Shown piece after piece: positions 41,703-50,649 of a DNA stretch of 64,000 bases. Both the position numbers and the translations under genes were made by a program. The notes under the pieces are model-generated. The model made no database searches. It was not told where the DNA came from and worked only from the letters and a program-made list of their open reading frames with translations. Source of the DNA: Firmicutes bacterium CAG:194 (GTDB lineage: Bacteria > Bacillota > Clostridia > Lachnospirales > Lachnospiraceae); the NCBI GenBank assembly GCA_000432915.1, contig HF995252.1, positions 47,533-111,532 of the forward strand. The letters run 5' to 3'. Every line of letters begins with the position of its first letter. Position 1 is the first letter of the stretch.

Positions 41703-42518
41703 ATGGATTATATTACGATCAAAAATCTGAAAATATTTGCACATCACGGTGTGTTTGAGCAGGAAACGGAAAATGGGCAGAATTTTTATGTGAATGCAAA
41801 GCTCTATGTGGATATGGAGCGGGCAGGCACGACAGATGCACTGGATGATGCGGTCAATTACGGAGAGGTCTGTCTGTTTCTGGAGAGCTTCTTAAAGGAG
41901 CATACCTATAAGCTGCTGGAAAAGGCAGTAACAGAGACAATGCAGGCGGTTCTGGTGCAGTTTCCGGCAGTTAACGGACTGGAACTGGAGCTTAGTAAGC
42001 CACAGGCACCGATACCGCTTTCGTTTGAAACGGTATCCGTGACAAGATCCCTGTTCTGGCATAAGGTGTATCTGGGGATCGGTTCTAATCTGGGTGATAA
42101 AAAGGAATTTTTGGATCAGGCGGTTGAAAAAATCAAGCTCGATCAGGCGTTCCGGAAGCTGCGGACTTCAGACTGGATCGTGACAGAGCCTTATGGCGGT
42201 GTGGAGCAGGATGATTTCTTAAACGGTGCGATCGAAGCGGAAACATTCCTCTCGCCGGATGCACTGCTTCATAAGCTGCATGCGATCGAGCAGGAGGCGG
42301 GAAGAGAGAGAAAGATCCATTGGGGACCGCGGACGCTGGATCTGGATATTTTACTGTACGATCATGAGATCATAGATACAGAAAAACTGACGATCCCGCA
42401 TATTGATATGCAAAACCGCCAGTTTGTATTGGAACCGCTTTCACAGTTAGCACCGGCTTACATGCATCCGGTGCTGCATAAGACGATCAGTCAATTGCTT
42501 GCAGAGCTGCTGCCTTAG
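41703..42518 (+). CDS. folBK: Bifunctional dihydroneopterin aldolase / HPPK
   Basis: A 271-residue fusion covering two successive pterin steps. Residues 1-117 are FolB (IKNLKIFAHHGVFEQETENGQNF, then DDAVNYGEV and a conserved Lys in ELSKPQAP). Residues 124-271 are FolK, with YLGIGSNLGDKKEFL, EQDDFLNGAI, RKIHWGPRTLDLDILLYD and the closing IPHIDMQNRQFVLEPLSQLAP. The fusion is known in clostridia. The last 32 bp overlap the convergent DUF5050-like gene. Confidence 0.95.
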   Translation: MDYITIKNLKIFAHHGVFEQETENGQNFYVNAKLYVDMERAGTTDALDDAVNYGEVCLFLESFLKEHTYKLLEKAVTETMQAVLVQFPAVNGLELELSKPQAPIPLSFETVSVTRSLFWHKVYLGIGSNLGDKKEFLDQAVEKIKLDQAFRKLRTSDWIVTEPYGGVEQDDFLNGAIEAETFLSPDALLHKLHAIEQEAGRERKIHWGPRTLDLDILLYDHEIIDTEKLTIPHIDMQNRQFVLEPLSQLAPAYMHPVLHKTISQLLAELLP

Positions 42519-43524
42519 CAGCATCGAAGGTCATAACGGATATCGGCCCGTAGGTGCTGGTTTGATAAACCGGTGTATCAGCGCCGAAGCTGTGAAAATA
42601 AACGTAAGATGAGGTAACATTGATATCACTGTAGTTACCTTCTGCTACAATTTCAGGATTATTGCCATCGATGCCCATGCGCATAAGAGCAGGGGAAGAC
42701 GGATCATTTTTCTGATAGTATACATAGCTGCCCGCTATATTAAACAGATCCACGCGGTCGGTTGTCAGAACCGTATTACTGCCATCTGTCAGATCATAGC
42801 GGCAAAGCTGATAATTATTTTCCGTATCCAGGTAATAGATGGAACTGCCCGATAAAGTCGGATACCACATGTTGTACTCGAACAACGTCTGAACGGTGCC
42901 TGACTGTGTATCATAGCTGTAAAGGTAATGATCCTCTGTAGTACCGTTATAATAGATCACACCACTTGCGGCACTTGCCGGATTTACCAGATATTCCGCG
43001 ACAGCCCTTGCATCGGATTTATCAGTATTTATTGCATAAAGCTGCAATGTTTTTGCATTGTCAACTGCTTTCTCATAATAGAGTGTGTTACCGATCAGGT
43101 TCAGTGTGTTACAGCTGGAGTGGTCCAGACAGGTAATATTTTTACCGTTTGTTTTGCAGCGGTAAATACCGGACATATGGATCAGAAAACCGAGACCGGA
43201 GGCCTTGGAAGCTTCCTTCTGGTAATAGTACAGATAATTGCCGCCTTTATTCAGGAAGGCAAGGGAAGACTGCCCGAGCTTGGTAATTTCTGTCTGATCG
43301 GGATTCATACTGTAAAGCGTATAATCATCATACGCATTTGCAAAATAAACCTTATTATCTGCCTCACAGAAATAACCGCCATTATTCAGGTTCCCGGCGG
43401 TATTTCCGACTGTATCGGAAGAATTCTGCGGAAGCTTTGTGGCAAGTCTGGATAAGACTGTCAGCCCGAAGATCAGTATCAGTATAATGGAAATGGTAAT
43501 GATCACAGTTTTTTTACCGTTCAT
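42487..43524 (-). CDS. Membrane-anchored DUF5050-like beta-propeller protein
   Basis: A 345-residue extracytoplasmic protein with an N-terminal membrane anchor (TVIITISIILILIFGLTVL). The body consists of repeated short beta units of the form GG-YLYYY, GNTLYYEKAV, GVIYYNG, SSIYYLDTENNYQLCRYDL and GSYVYYQKN, as in DUF5050 (propeller-like) proteins of clostridia. Each unit reports a state followed by a residue pair such as Lys/Asn-Gly. The role is unknown. The gene is convergent with folBK and has its own start region (AAGGGATGTT before the ATG). Confidence 0.75.
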   Translation of the reverse strand: MNGKKTVIITISIILILIFGLTVLSRLATKLPQNSSDTVGNTAGNLNNGGYFCEADNKVYFANAYDDYTLYSMNPDQTEITKLGQSSLAFLNKGGNYLYYYQKEASKASGLGFLIHMSGIYRCKTNGKNITCLDHSSCNTLNLIGNTLYYEKAVDNAKTLQLYAINTDKSDARAVAEYLVNPASAASGVIYYNGTTEDHYLYSYDTQSGTVQTLFEYNMWYPTLSGSSIYYLDTENNYQLCRYDLTDGSNTVLTTDRVDLFNIAGSYVYYQKNDPSSPALMRMGIDGNNPEIVAEGNYSDINVTSSYVYFHSFGADTPVYQTSTYGPISVMTFDAAKAAALQAID

Positions 43525-43644
43525 AATAACATCCCTTTCATAACATATTTATTTTCTGACTTCATTATAGCAGATGAAGGCGGAAAATAAAATCGCACAG
43601 AATATGTTTTTGTGCAGGAAAGAGCAGGGAAGGGAAAAAATAAA

Positions 43645-43678
43645 ATTTTACATAGAGATCGGCTCGATTTTACATAGA
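43645..43678 (+). promoter_or_regulatory. Direct repeat in the pheA promoter region
   Basis: ATTTTACATAGA occurs at 43645-43656 and again at 43667-43678, two helical turns (22 bp) apart, 57 bp before pheA. This could be a pair of operator half-sites; the factor is unknown. Confidence 0.4.
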
Positions 43679-43734
43679 ACTGATAGCATAGAAAATACAA
43701 AATAATATATAGTAAACGGAATGGAGGAAACACA

Positions 43735-44859
43735 ATGGATCTCGGTATATTAAGAGATGAGATTGATGAGATCGACGGAAAGATCGTGGATCTGTATGAA
43801 AAACGAATGGATATCTGCAAGCAGGTGGCAGAGTATAAGATCGAAACCGGAAAAAAGGTATTTGACAGAACGCGTGAGGAAGAAAAGATCAGAAAGGTGA
43901 AATCCCAGACACATAACGAGTTTAACAGCTATGGTGTGGAAGAACTGTTTGAGCAGATCATGTCCATGAGCAGAAAGCTGCAGTATCAGATGCTGGCAGA
44001 AAAAGGAAGCATTGGTAAACTTCCGTTCATTGGTGTCGATGAACTGGATACGCAAAAGGCAAGAGTTGTATTTCAGGGAGCGGAAGGCGCATATTCGCAG
44101 GCTGCCATGGATAAATATTTCGGCGAATCCGTCAATAGTTTTCATGTGGAGACATTCCGGGATGCGATGAGTGCGATCGATGAAGGCAGTGCGGATTTTG
44201 CTGTGCTGCCGATTGAAAATTCCACAGCGGGTATGGTCAGTGAGATTTATGATCTGCTGGTAGAGTTTGAAAACTATATTGTCGGTGAGCAGATTATCAA
44301 AATTGAACACTGTCTGCTTGGTCTGCCGGGAACGGATCTGTCCGAAGTCAAAACAGTATATTCCCATCCGCAGTCCCTGATGCAGAGCGCACGTTTTCTG
44401 CAGGGGTATGACTGGCGTCAGATCAGCATGCAGAACAATGCGTTTGCCGCACAGAAGGTAAAAAATGATGGAGATAAGACGCAGGTAGCGGTCGCAAGTG
44501 AATATGCGGGCAAGATCTACGGATTGGAAGTACTGCAGAAGGGAATTAACCAGGCGGAAAATAATTCAACCCGTTTTATCATTGTGACAAATCAGAAGAT
44601 CTTCCGGAAAGATGCACACAAGATCAGCATTTGCTTTGAGGTACCTCATCAGAGCGGATCCCTGTATCATATGCTGTCTCATTTTATCTATAATAATCTG
44701 AATATGTGCAAGATTGAAAGCCGCCCGATCGAGGATCGCACATGGGAATACCGGTTTTTTGTGGACTTTGAAGGAAATCTGGCAGACAGTGCTGTGAAGA
44801 ATGCACTACGCGGTCTGCGGGACGAAGCAAGAAATATGAAGATCCTTGGTAATTATTAA
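43735..44859 (+). CDS. pheA: Bifunctional chorismate mutase / prephenate dehydratase (P-protein)
   Basis: Turns chorismate into phenylpyruvate, 374 residues. The AroQ chorismate mutase is residues 1-85 (LRDEIDEIDGKIVDLYEKRMDI). The dehydratase runs from about 105 with VFQGAEGAYSQAA, VLPIENSTAGMVSEIYDLL and NSTRFIIV (the TRF motif). An ACT domain follows (KISICFEVPHQSGSLYHML, then IESRPIEDRTWEYRFFVDF), which gives phenylalanine feedback. GGAGG precedes the ATG. No terminator is seen before ppx, but the pathways are unrelated. Confidence 0.95.
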   Translation: MDLGILRDEIDEIDGKIVDLYEKRMDICKQVAEYKIETGKKVFDRTREEEKIRKVKSQTHNEFNSYGVEELFEQIMSMSRKLQYQMLAEKGSIGKLPFIGVDELDTQKARVVFQGAEGAYSQAAMDKYFGESVNSFHVETFRDAMSAIDEGSADFAVLPIENSTAGMVSEIYDLLVEFENYIVGEQIIKIEHCLLGLPGTDLSEVKTVYSHPQSLMQSARFLQGYDWRQISMQNNAFAAQKVKNDGDKTQVAVASEYAGKIYGLEVLQKGINQAENNSTRFIIVTNQKIFRKDAHKISICFEVPHQSGSLYHMLSHFIYNNLNMCKIESRPIEDRTWEYRFFVDFEGNLADSAVKNALRGLRDEARNMKILGNY

Positions 44860-44908
44860 TATTGTGTATTTACTGCATTTGTAAAATGATACAAAGGAGA
44901 TTGAGAAC

Positions 44909-46465
44909 GTGGCACTGAAAACATTTGCTGCTATTGATGTCGGTTCCTTTGAACTGGCAATGAAAATTTTTGAAATATCACCCAGAGCGGGGCTTAGAGA
45001 AATCGATGATATCAGACACCGGATCGATCTGGGTACGGATACCTACACGACCGGCAAGATCAGCAATGAGCGGATCAACGAGTTGTGTGAGGTGTTAAAA
45101 GAATTTAAAGAGATCATGCGTACTTATAAGGTGAATGCTTACAGAGCCTATGCAACGAGCGCGCTCCGGGAGACGGAAAACAGGCTGATCATTCTGGATA
45201 TGATCAAGAACCGGACAGGACTGGATATAGAAGTACTCAGTAATTCCGAACAGCGCTTCCTGGATTATAAGGCGATCGCTTCCAAGGGCGAAGGCTTCCA
45301 GAAGATCATTGAGAAGGGGACTGCGATCGTGGATATCGGCGGAGGCAGTGTACAGATTTCTCTGTTTGACAATGACTCCCTGATCACAACGCAGAACATC
45401 AGACTCGGTGTGCTGCGTATGCGTGAGCGGATCCTTTCCATGCAGGTAAAACCATCCCAATATGAAAAGCTGATCGAAGAGATCGTGGACAATCAACTGG
45501 AGATTTTGAAAAAAATGTACTTTAAAGACCGGGTGATCGATAACATTATTGTTGTGGATGATTATCTTTCTCCTATGATGCAGAATCCGGCTGTGTGTGC
45601 AGGCGGCGGCTATATGACAAGAGATGACTGCATTGCTCTTGCAGGTCAGCTGCAGGGCAAAAACAAAGCGGAGATCGCCAAAAAGCTGGGGATCAGTGAA
45701 GAAAAGGTATTTCTGCTGTTTAACAGTGTTGTGCTGATGAAACGGGTGATCGAATGCATGAATGCAAAGCTGTTGTGGGCGCCCGGTGTGACGCTGTGTG
45801 ACGGTATGGTTTACGAGTATGCAGAGGGTAACAGGCTGATCAGCCCGGAGCATGATTTTGAAAAAGATATCCTTGCCTGTGTTGCCAATATCAGCAAGCG
45901 GTACATGGGCAGTAAAAAACGCAGTGAATCAGTGGAGAATATTGCACTGACGATCTTTGACAGTATGAAGAAAATCCACGGGCTCGGCAAAAGAGAGCGT
46001 CTGCTATTGCAGATCGCCGCAAAGCTGTATGACTGCGGAAAATATATCAGTATGACAAGTGTGGGAGAATGCTCCTACAGTATTATTATGGCAACGGAGA
46101 TCATCGGGCTGTCGCATCTGGAGCGTGAAATGGTTGCCAATATCGTAAAATACAACCGGATCGATTTTCCGTATTATCACGAAAACGGAGAGCAGCTTGG
46201 CATGGATCTTGCCTCTTATCTGAAGGTGGCAAAGCTGACAGCGATCCTGAAGCTGTCAAACGGGCTTGACCGGAGCCACAAGCAGAAGTTCAAGACGATC
46301 AAAGCAACGCTGCATGAACAGGAGCAGGAGCTTGTACTTTCCGTAGACACGGCGGCTGATATCACACTGGAAAAGGGATTGATCAAACCAAAGGCGCAGT
46401 TCTTTGAAGAAGTATATTCGATCCGGCCGGTCATCAGACAGAAGCGTAATTACGGAAAACAATAA
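44909..46465 (+). CDS. ppx: Exopolyphosphatase / Ppx-GppA phosphatase with HD C-terminus
   Basis: A 518-residue hydrolase of polyphosphate or pppGpp. The actin-like ATPase fold shows AAIDVGSFELAMKIFEI (phosphate 1), RAYATSALRETENR and IVDIGGGSVQISLFD. An HD-type C-terminal domain (residues 310-500) follows. GTG start with AAAGGAG at 44893-44898. In the first motif the usual Ser-x-S/N-R is replaced by SFELA, and in the HD domain no strict HD doublet is seen, so exact activity is uncertain. Pairing with ppk 12 bp downstream supports polyphosphate turnover. Confidence 0.88.
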   Translation: MALKTFAAIDVGSFELAMKIFEISPRAGLREIDDIRHRIDLGTDTYTTGKISNERINELCEVLKEFKEIMRTYKVNAYRAYATSALRETENRLIILDMIKNRTGLDIEVLSNSEQRFLDYKAIASKGEGFQKIIEKGTAIVDIGGGSVQISLFDNDSLITTQNIRLGVLRMRERILSMQVKPSQYEKLIEEIVDNQLEILKKMYFKDRVIDNIIVVDDYLSPMMQNPAVCAGGGYMTRDDCIALAGQLQGKNKAEIAKKLGISEEKVFLLFNSVVLMKRVIECMNAKLLWAPGVTLCDGMVYEYAEGNRLISPEHDFEKDILACVANISKRYMGSKKRSESVENIALTIFDSMKKIHGLGKRERLLLQIAAKLYDCGKYISMTSVGECSYSIIMATEIIGLSHLEREMVANIVKYNRIDFPYYHENGEQLGMDLASYLKVAKLTAILKLSNGLDRSHKQKFKTIKATLHEQEQELVLSVDTAADITLEKGLIKPKAQFFEEVYSIRPVIRQKRNYGKQ

Positions 46466-46477
46466 TGGAGGCATAAC

Positions 46478-48649
46478 ATGGGAGAAAAATCAGAAAAGCC
46501 GTTTCGTAATCCGGCTTATTATACAAACAGAGAATTGAGCTGGCTGCAGTTTGATAACAGAATATTAGGGGAGGCAAGGGATAAGAGTATTCCGTTGTTT
46601 GAACGGTTGAAATTTTTGAGTATTACAGCCTCCAATCTGGATGAATTTTTCATGGTGCGTGTGGCATCCCTGAAAGACATGGTGCATGCAGGCTATGAGA
46701 AAAAAGATATTGCGGGCATGACGCCACAGCAGCAGTTAAAGGCACTCAACACAGAGACACATGAGCTTGTAAATATGCAGTATTCCACGTATAACAGAAG
46801 CCTTTTGCCGCAGCTGAGCAGCAACGGACTGCATATCATTACGCAGCATGAAAAGCTGACGAAAAAGCAGGAAGAATATCTGAACCGTTATTTTGAGGAT
46901 GAGGTATATCCGGTTCTGACACCGATGGCAGTGGACAGCTCCCGCCCGTTCCCACTGATCCGCAATAAATCACTGAATATCGGCGCACTGGTACGGAAAA
47001 AGGGTGAGGAAAAGGCAGAGATTGAGTTTGCTACTGTACAGGTTCCTTCTGTTTTGCCGCGTATCATCCAGCTTCCGCAGGAGATTGGTGAAAAGAGCGC
47101 GACGGCGACAGTTATCTTACTGGAAGAAGTGATCGAGCATAATATCGATCAGTTGTTTTTGAATTATGATGTGATCTGTGCGCATCCGTTCCGTATTATG
47201 CGTAATGCGGATCTTTCCATTGATGAGGATGAAGCAGCCGATCTGTTAAAGGAGATCGAAAAGCAGCTCAAGAAAAGACAGTGGGGAGAAGCGATCCGTC
47301 TGGAAGTAGAGGATGGTATTGATAAACGGTTATTAAAGATCATCAAAAATGAATTAAAACTTTCCGAAGAGGATATTTATTATATTCCGGGGCCTTTGGA
47401 TCTGACCTTCCTGATGAAGATGTATGGCATGGACGGCTTTGACGCCCTGAAGGTACCGAAGTATACGCCGCAGCCGGTCAAAGAATTACCGGCAGATGCA
47501 GATATTTTTGAAGAGATCCAAAAGCATGATATCCTGCTGCATCATCCATACCAGACCTTTGAGCCGGTCGTGGATTTTGTCAGAAAAGCAGCAAAAGATC
47601 CGCAGGTACTTGCGATCAAGCAGACGCTTTACAGAGTCAGCGGTAATTCGCCGATCATCAAAGCACTTGCACAGGCGGCAGAAAACGGAAAACAAGTTTC
47701 TGTTCTTGTGGAATTAAAGGCAAGATTTGATGAGGAAAACAACATTGTCTGGGCGAAGATGCTGGAAAAAGCAGGCTGTCACGTTATTTATGGACTGGTA
47801 GGTCTGAAAACACATTCCAAGATCACACTGGTTGTCAGAAGAGAAGAGGACGGAATCCGCAGATATGTACATTTAGGCACAGGTAACTATAATGACGCGA
47901 CTGCAAAGCTGTATACCGATACAGGACTTCTGACCTGTCAGGAGGCGATCGGGGAAGATGCAACAGCCGTATTCAATATGCTTTCCGGTTATTCCGAGCC
48001 AAAGAGCTGGAATAAGCTGGCACTGGCTCCGCTCTGGCTGAAAGATAAATTCTTATATCTGATCGGCAGAGAAGCGGAAAATGCAAAAGCAGGAGAAAAG
48101 GCACATATTGTTGCAAAGATGAATTCCTTATGTGACAGAGATATCATCGAGGCACTTTACAAGGCAAGTGCAGCAGGCGTAAAGATCGAGCTGATCGTCC
48201 GTGGTATCTGCTGCCTGAAGGTAGGCATTCCGGGCGTCAGTGAGAATATCACAGTACGTTCGATCGTCGGAAACTTCCTGGAGCATGCCCGTATTTATTA
48301 TTTTGAAAATGCAGGAAGTCCGGAGGTATATATGTCAAGTGCCGACTGGATGCCAAGAAATCTGGAACGCCGTGTGGAGATTCTGTTCCCGGTAGAACAG
48401 GAAGATCTGAAGGAAAAAGCAATCCATATTCTGCGCGTCCAGCTTGCGGATACGTTGAAGGCGCATGTGATGCAGGCGGACGGCAGTTACGAAAAAATAG
48501 ATAAGAGAGGCAAAAAGCTGATCTGTGCACAGGATACCTTCTGCGAGGAAGCGATCCGTGAAGCGGAAGAAGCAAAAGCCAAGGATGATCCGGCAAAGGA
48601 CAGAGTATTTATCCCGGAAAAGAGCCGGATCACACAGGAGGACGAATGA
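46478..48649 (+). CDS. ppk: Polyphosphate kinase PPK1
   Basis: Reversible polymerisation of ATP gamma-phosphate to polyphosphate, 723 residues. The N-terminal domain begins YYTNRELSWLQFDNRILGEA; the head domain includes SNLDEFFMVRVASL. The two C-terminal phospholipase-D-like domains hold LHHPYQTFEPVVDFVRKAA, VELKARFDEENNI and GLKTHSKITLVVRRE, where the His is the phosphorylated residue. GGAGG precedes the ATG. The stop overlaps the HAD gene start by 4 bp. Confidence 0.96.
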   Translation: MGEKSEKPFRNPAYYTNRELSWLQFDNRILGEARDKSIPLFERLKFLSITASNLDEFFMVRVASLKDMVHAGYEKKDIAGMTPQQQLKALNTETHELVNMQYSTYNRSLLPQLSSNGLHIITQHEKLTKKQEEYLNRYFEDEVYPVLTPMAVDSSRPFPLIRNKSLNIGALVRKKGEEKAEIEFATVQVPSVLPRIIQLPQEIGEKSATATVILLEEVIEHNIDQLFLNYDVICAHPFRIMRNADLSIDEDEAADLLKEIEKQLKKRQWGEAIRLEVEDGIDKRLLKIIKNELKLSEEDIYYIPGPLDLTFLMKMYGMDGFDALKVPKYTPQPVKELPADADIFEEIQKHDILLHHPYQTFEPVVDFVRKAAKDPQVLAIKQTLYRVSGNSPIIKALAQAAENGKQVSVLVELKARFDEENNIVWAKMLEKAGCHVIYGLVGLKTHSKITLVVRREEDGIRRYVHLGTGNYNDATAKLYTDTGLLTCQEAIGEDATAVFNMLSGYSEPKSWNKLALAPLWLKDKFLYLIGREAENAKAGEKAHIVAKMNSLCDRDIIEALYKASAAGVKIELIVRGICCLKVGIPGVSENITVRSIVGNFLEHARIYYFENAGSPEVYMSSADWMPRNLERRVEILFPVEQEDLKEKAIHILRVQLADTLKAHVMQADGSYEKIDKRGKKLICAQDTFCEEAIREAEEAKAKDDPAKDRVFIPEKSRITQEDE

Positions 48650-49302
48650 AAAAAGCAGTGATCTTTGACCTGGACGGTACATTAACAAATACTTTAAAAT
48701 CATTATGGAAGTCGACTAATATGGCACTTGCGACCGCAGGGCTGCCACCGCACGAGATCGACAGCTATAAGTATTTTGCGGGAAACGGGGCAAAAGAACT
48801 GATCCGCAAGAGCCTGATCGCGGACGGCGATACGGAGCTTGTGCATTTTGACAGTGTGATGGAGGCGTATAACCGTATCTTTGAAGAATACTGCATGTAT
48901 GAGGTAAAGCCTTATGATGGGATACGGGAGCTTTTGAAAGCCCTAAAGGAAAAGGGACTGCATCTGGCAGTGAACTCCAACAAACCACAGCCGCGTACAG
49001 TAGATGTGGTGGAGGAGATCTTCGGAAAAGACACGTTTGATCTTCTTGTGGGACAGTGCGAGGAGCGCAGAAGAAAACCGGCGCCGGATGGCGTAAATTA
49101 TATTCTGGAACAGCTGCATCTGGACAAAGCGGATGTGCTTTATATCGGTGATACCTGCACGGATATGCAGACCGGCAAAAGTGCGGGCGTATTTACCGTG
49201 GGAGCACTCTGGGGCTTCCGCGACAGACAGGAACTTGTTGAAAACCATGCAGATGCCATTATTGAAAAGCCGCTGGAGCTTTTGCAGTATATTGATCAGT
49301 AG
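48646..49302 (+). CDS. HAD-family hydrolase (phosphoglycolate phosphatase-like)
   Basis: A 218-residue phosphatase with motif I FDLDGTLTNT, motif II AVNSNKPQ, motif III with Lys in RRKPAPDG and motif IV IGDTCTDMQT. The helical cap between motifs I and II marks the Gph/PgmB subgroup. The substrate is not readable. The ATG overlaps the ppk stop (ATGA), and a Cof-type gene follows 25 bp later, so the three are probably one operon. Confidence 0.88.
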   Translation: MKKAVIFDLDGTLTNTLKSLWKSTNMALATAGLPPHEIDSYKYFAGNGAKELIRKSLIADGDTELVHFDSVMEAYNRIFEEYCMYEVKPYDGIRELLKALKEKGLHLAVNSNKPQPRTVDVVEEIFGKDTFDLLVGQCEERRRKPAPDGVNYILEQLHLDKADVLYIGDTCTDMQTGKSAGVFTVGALWGFRDRQELVENHADAIIEKPLELLQYIDQ

Positions 49303-49327
49303 TGCTGTAAGGAGAAAGAATAAGAAC

Positions 49328-50146
49328 ATGGAGAAAGAAATAAAACATGCCGGGATCAAACTGATCGCAACGGATGTAGACGGTACTTTAGTGAAAGATT
49401 CCTCCAGAGAGGTGTCGCAGGAAGTGATCGGGACAATTCAGCAGCTTGTGGACAAGGGGTATTACTTTATGATCGCAAGTGGCAGGCAGTATGGCAGCAT
49501 CCGAAAGATGTTTGCACCGGTTAACCGAAATCTGCTTTACATTGCTGAGAATGGCGCACATATTATCAAAGACGGACAAAATTATGCAGTGACAAAGATG
49601 AAACGGGAAGATGTGACAGCGATCATGGCACAGCTCCGCGGCTTTTATCCGGAAGGGTGTCATGTTGTGGCATCAACGGATCATGGCTGTTTCCTGGAGA
49701 GCAAGGATGCGGATTTCATACATCTGATCCGCGATGCATACAGAAATGATGTGACATTGACAGACGATATTCTGACGCATGATGTGGATATTGTGAAACT
49801 GGCGATCTATAAAAAGGGCAGTATCCGCGAGATTGGCGAGAAGATCCTTGTGCCTGCATGGAAGGATAAGGTAAAAGTCTGCATGGCGGGAGAAGAATGG
49901 GTGGACTTCATGGATGCTTCGGTGGATAAAGGAAATGCCATGAAAGTAGTGCAGGAAGGACTTGGTATCACGCCGCAGGAAACGATGGTATTCGGTGATA
50001 ACGAAAATGATATCGGACTTCTGAAATCGGCTGCTTACAGTTATGTGGTGGAAAATGCCAAGGAGATCGTAAAGTCGGCAGCAGCATATACATGCCCGCC
50101 CTATTGGGAGAATGGTGTGCTTTCCGTCCTGAAAACATTGTTATAA
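49328..50146 (+). CDS. Cof-type HAD hydrolase
   Basis: A 272-residue sugar-phosphate or nucleotide phosphatase of the Cof subfamily. Motif I is ATDVDGTLVKDSS, motif II is MIASGRQYGSI, the Lys is in DKGNAMKVV and motif IV is VFGDNENDIGLLKSA. The large cap between II and III is the C2 type. The ATG at 49328 is in frame with a longer open stretch inside the upstream gene, which has no start signal. AAGGAG lies 13 bp upstream. Confidence 0.88.
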   Translation: MEKEIKHAGIKLIATDVDGTLVKDSSREVSQEVIGTIQQLVDKGYYFMIASGRQYGSIRKMFAPVNRNLLYIAENGAHIIKDGQNYAVTKMKREDVTAIMAQLRGFYPEGCHVVASTDHGCFLESKDADFIHLIRDAYRNDVTLTDDILTHDVDIVKLAIYKKGSIREIGEKILVPAWKDKVKVCMAGEEWVDFMDASVDKGNAMKVVQEGLGITPQETMVFGDNENDIGLLKSAAYSYVVENAKEIVKSAAAYTCPPYWENGVLSVLKTLL

Positions 50147-50255
50147 CTTGGATTAAGTTCTGTTGCAGATTTTTGAAGCGGGAGTAATAACCGGACAGCA
50201 GAGAATGATGGACGGTAGAAGTGATTAAATGGATCAATAAGAAGGGAGAAGGATC

Positions 50256-50519
50256 ATGCCTGAATTTGATGAAAAAGTATTGGATGTATTTTTAGAGAAG
50301 CAGTTACAGCTGTTTCCGGAAGAAGTGGCAGCGACAAGAGAGGAAGCGAAGGATTTTCTGGATGAGTGTATGGCGGTTGTGGTAAAAGGAGCCAAAGAAG
50401 TCTGGACCTACTTTGATGAGGAAGGGGTAGACATCTCAGAAATGAATGAAGCGGATATTTTAGATGCGGATGAAGTGTTTGCCATCGGTGATGGACGTTT
50501 CCTGATCGTAGAGGCATAA
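50256..50519 (+). CDS. Small acidic protein of unknown function
   Basis: An 87-residue, strongly acidic, soluble protein (MPEFDEKVLDVFLEKQLQLF; DEEGVDISEMNEADILDADE). The first two thirds are predicted helical and the end (EVFAIGDGRFLIVEA) is beta-like. No Cys, signal peptide or membrane segment. AAGGGAGAAGG precedes the ATG. I do not recognise the family. It stands alone between a Cof phosphatase and the Fn3 protein's promoter. Confidence 0.75.
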   Translation: MPEFDEKVLDVFLEKQLQLFPEEVAATREEAKDFLDECMAVVVKGAKEVWTYFDEEGVDISEMNEADILDADEVFAIGDGRFLIVEA

Positions 50520-50579
50520 AAGGTGCATTGCCTTAAGAAAAGATTAAGAAAAAATACCACTGCAAGTGTTTTTGAATCA

Positions 50580-50607
50580 TTGACGCACCCAGATATTGTG
50601 GTATAGT
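50580..50607 (+). promoter_or_regulatory. Promoter of the Fn3-repeat protein
   Basis: TTGACG (50580-50585) and TATAGT (50602-50607), spacing 16, lie 43 bp before the ATG. Confidence 0.6.
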
Positions 50608-50649
50608 AATAATAAGGGTTTTTGATTGTGAAAATGAAAGGAGATTATC

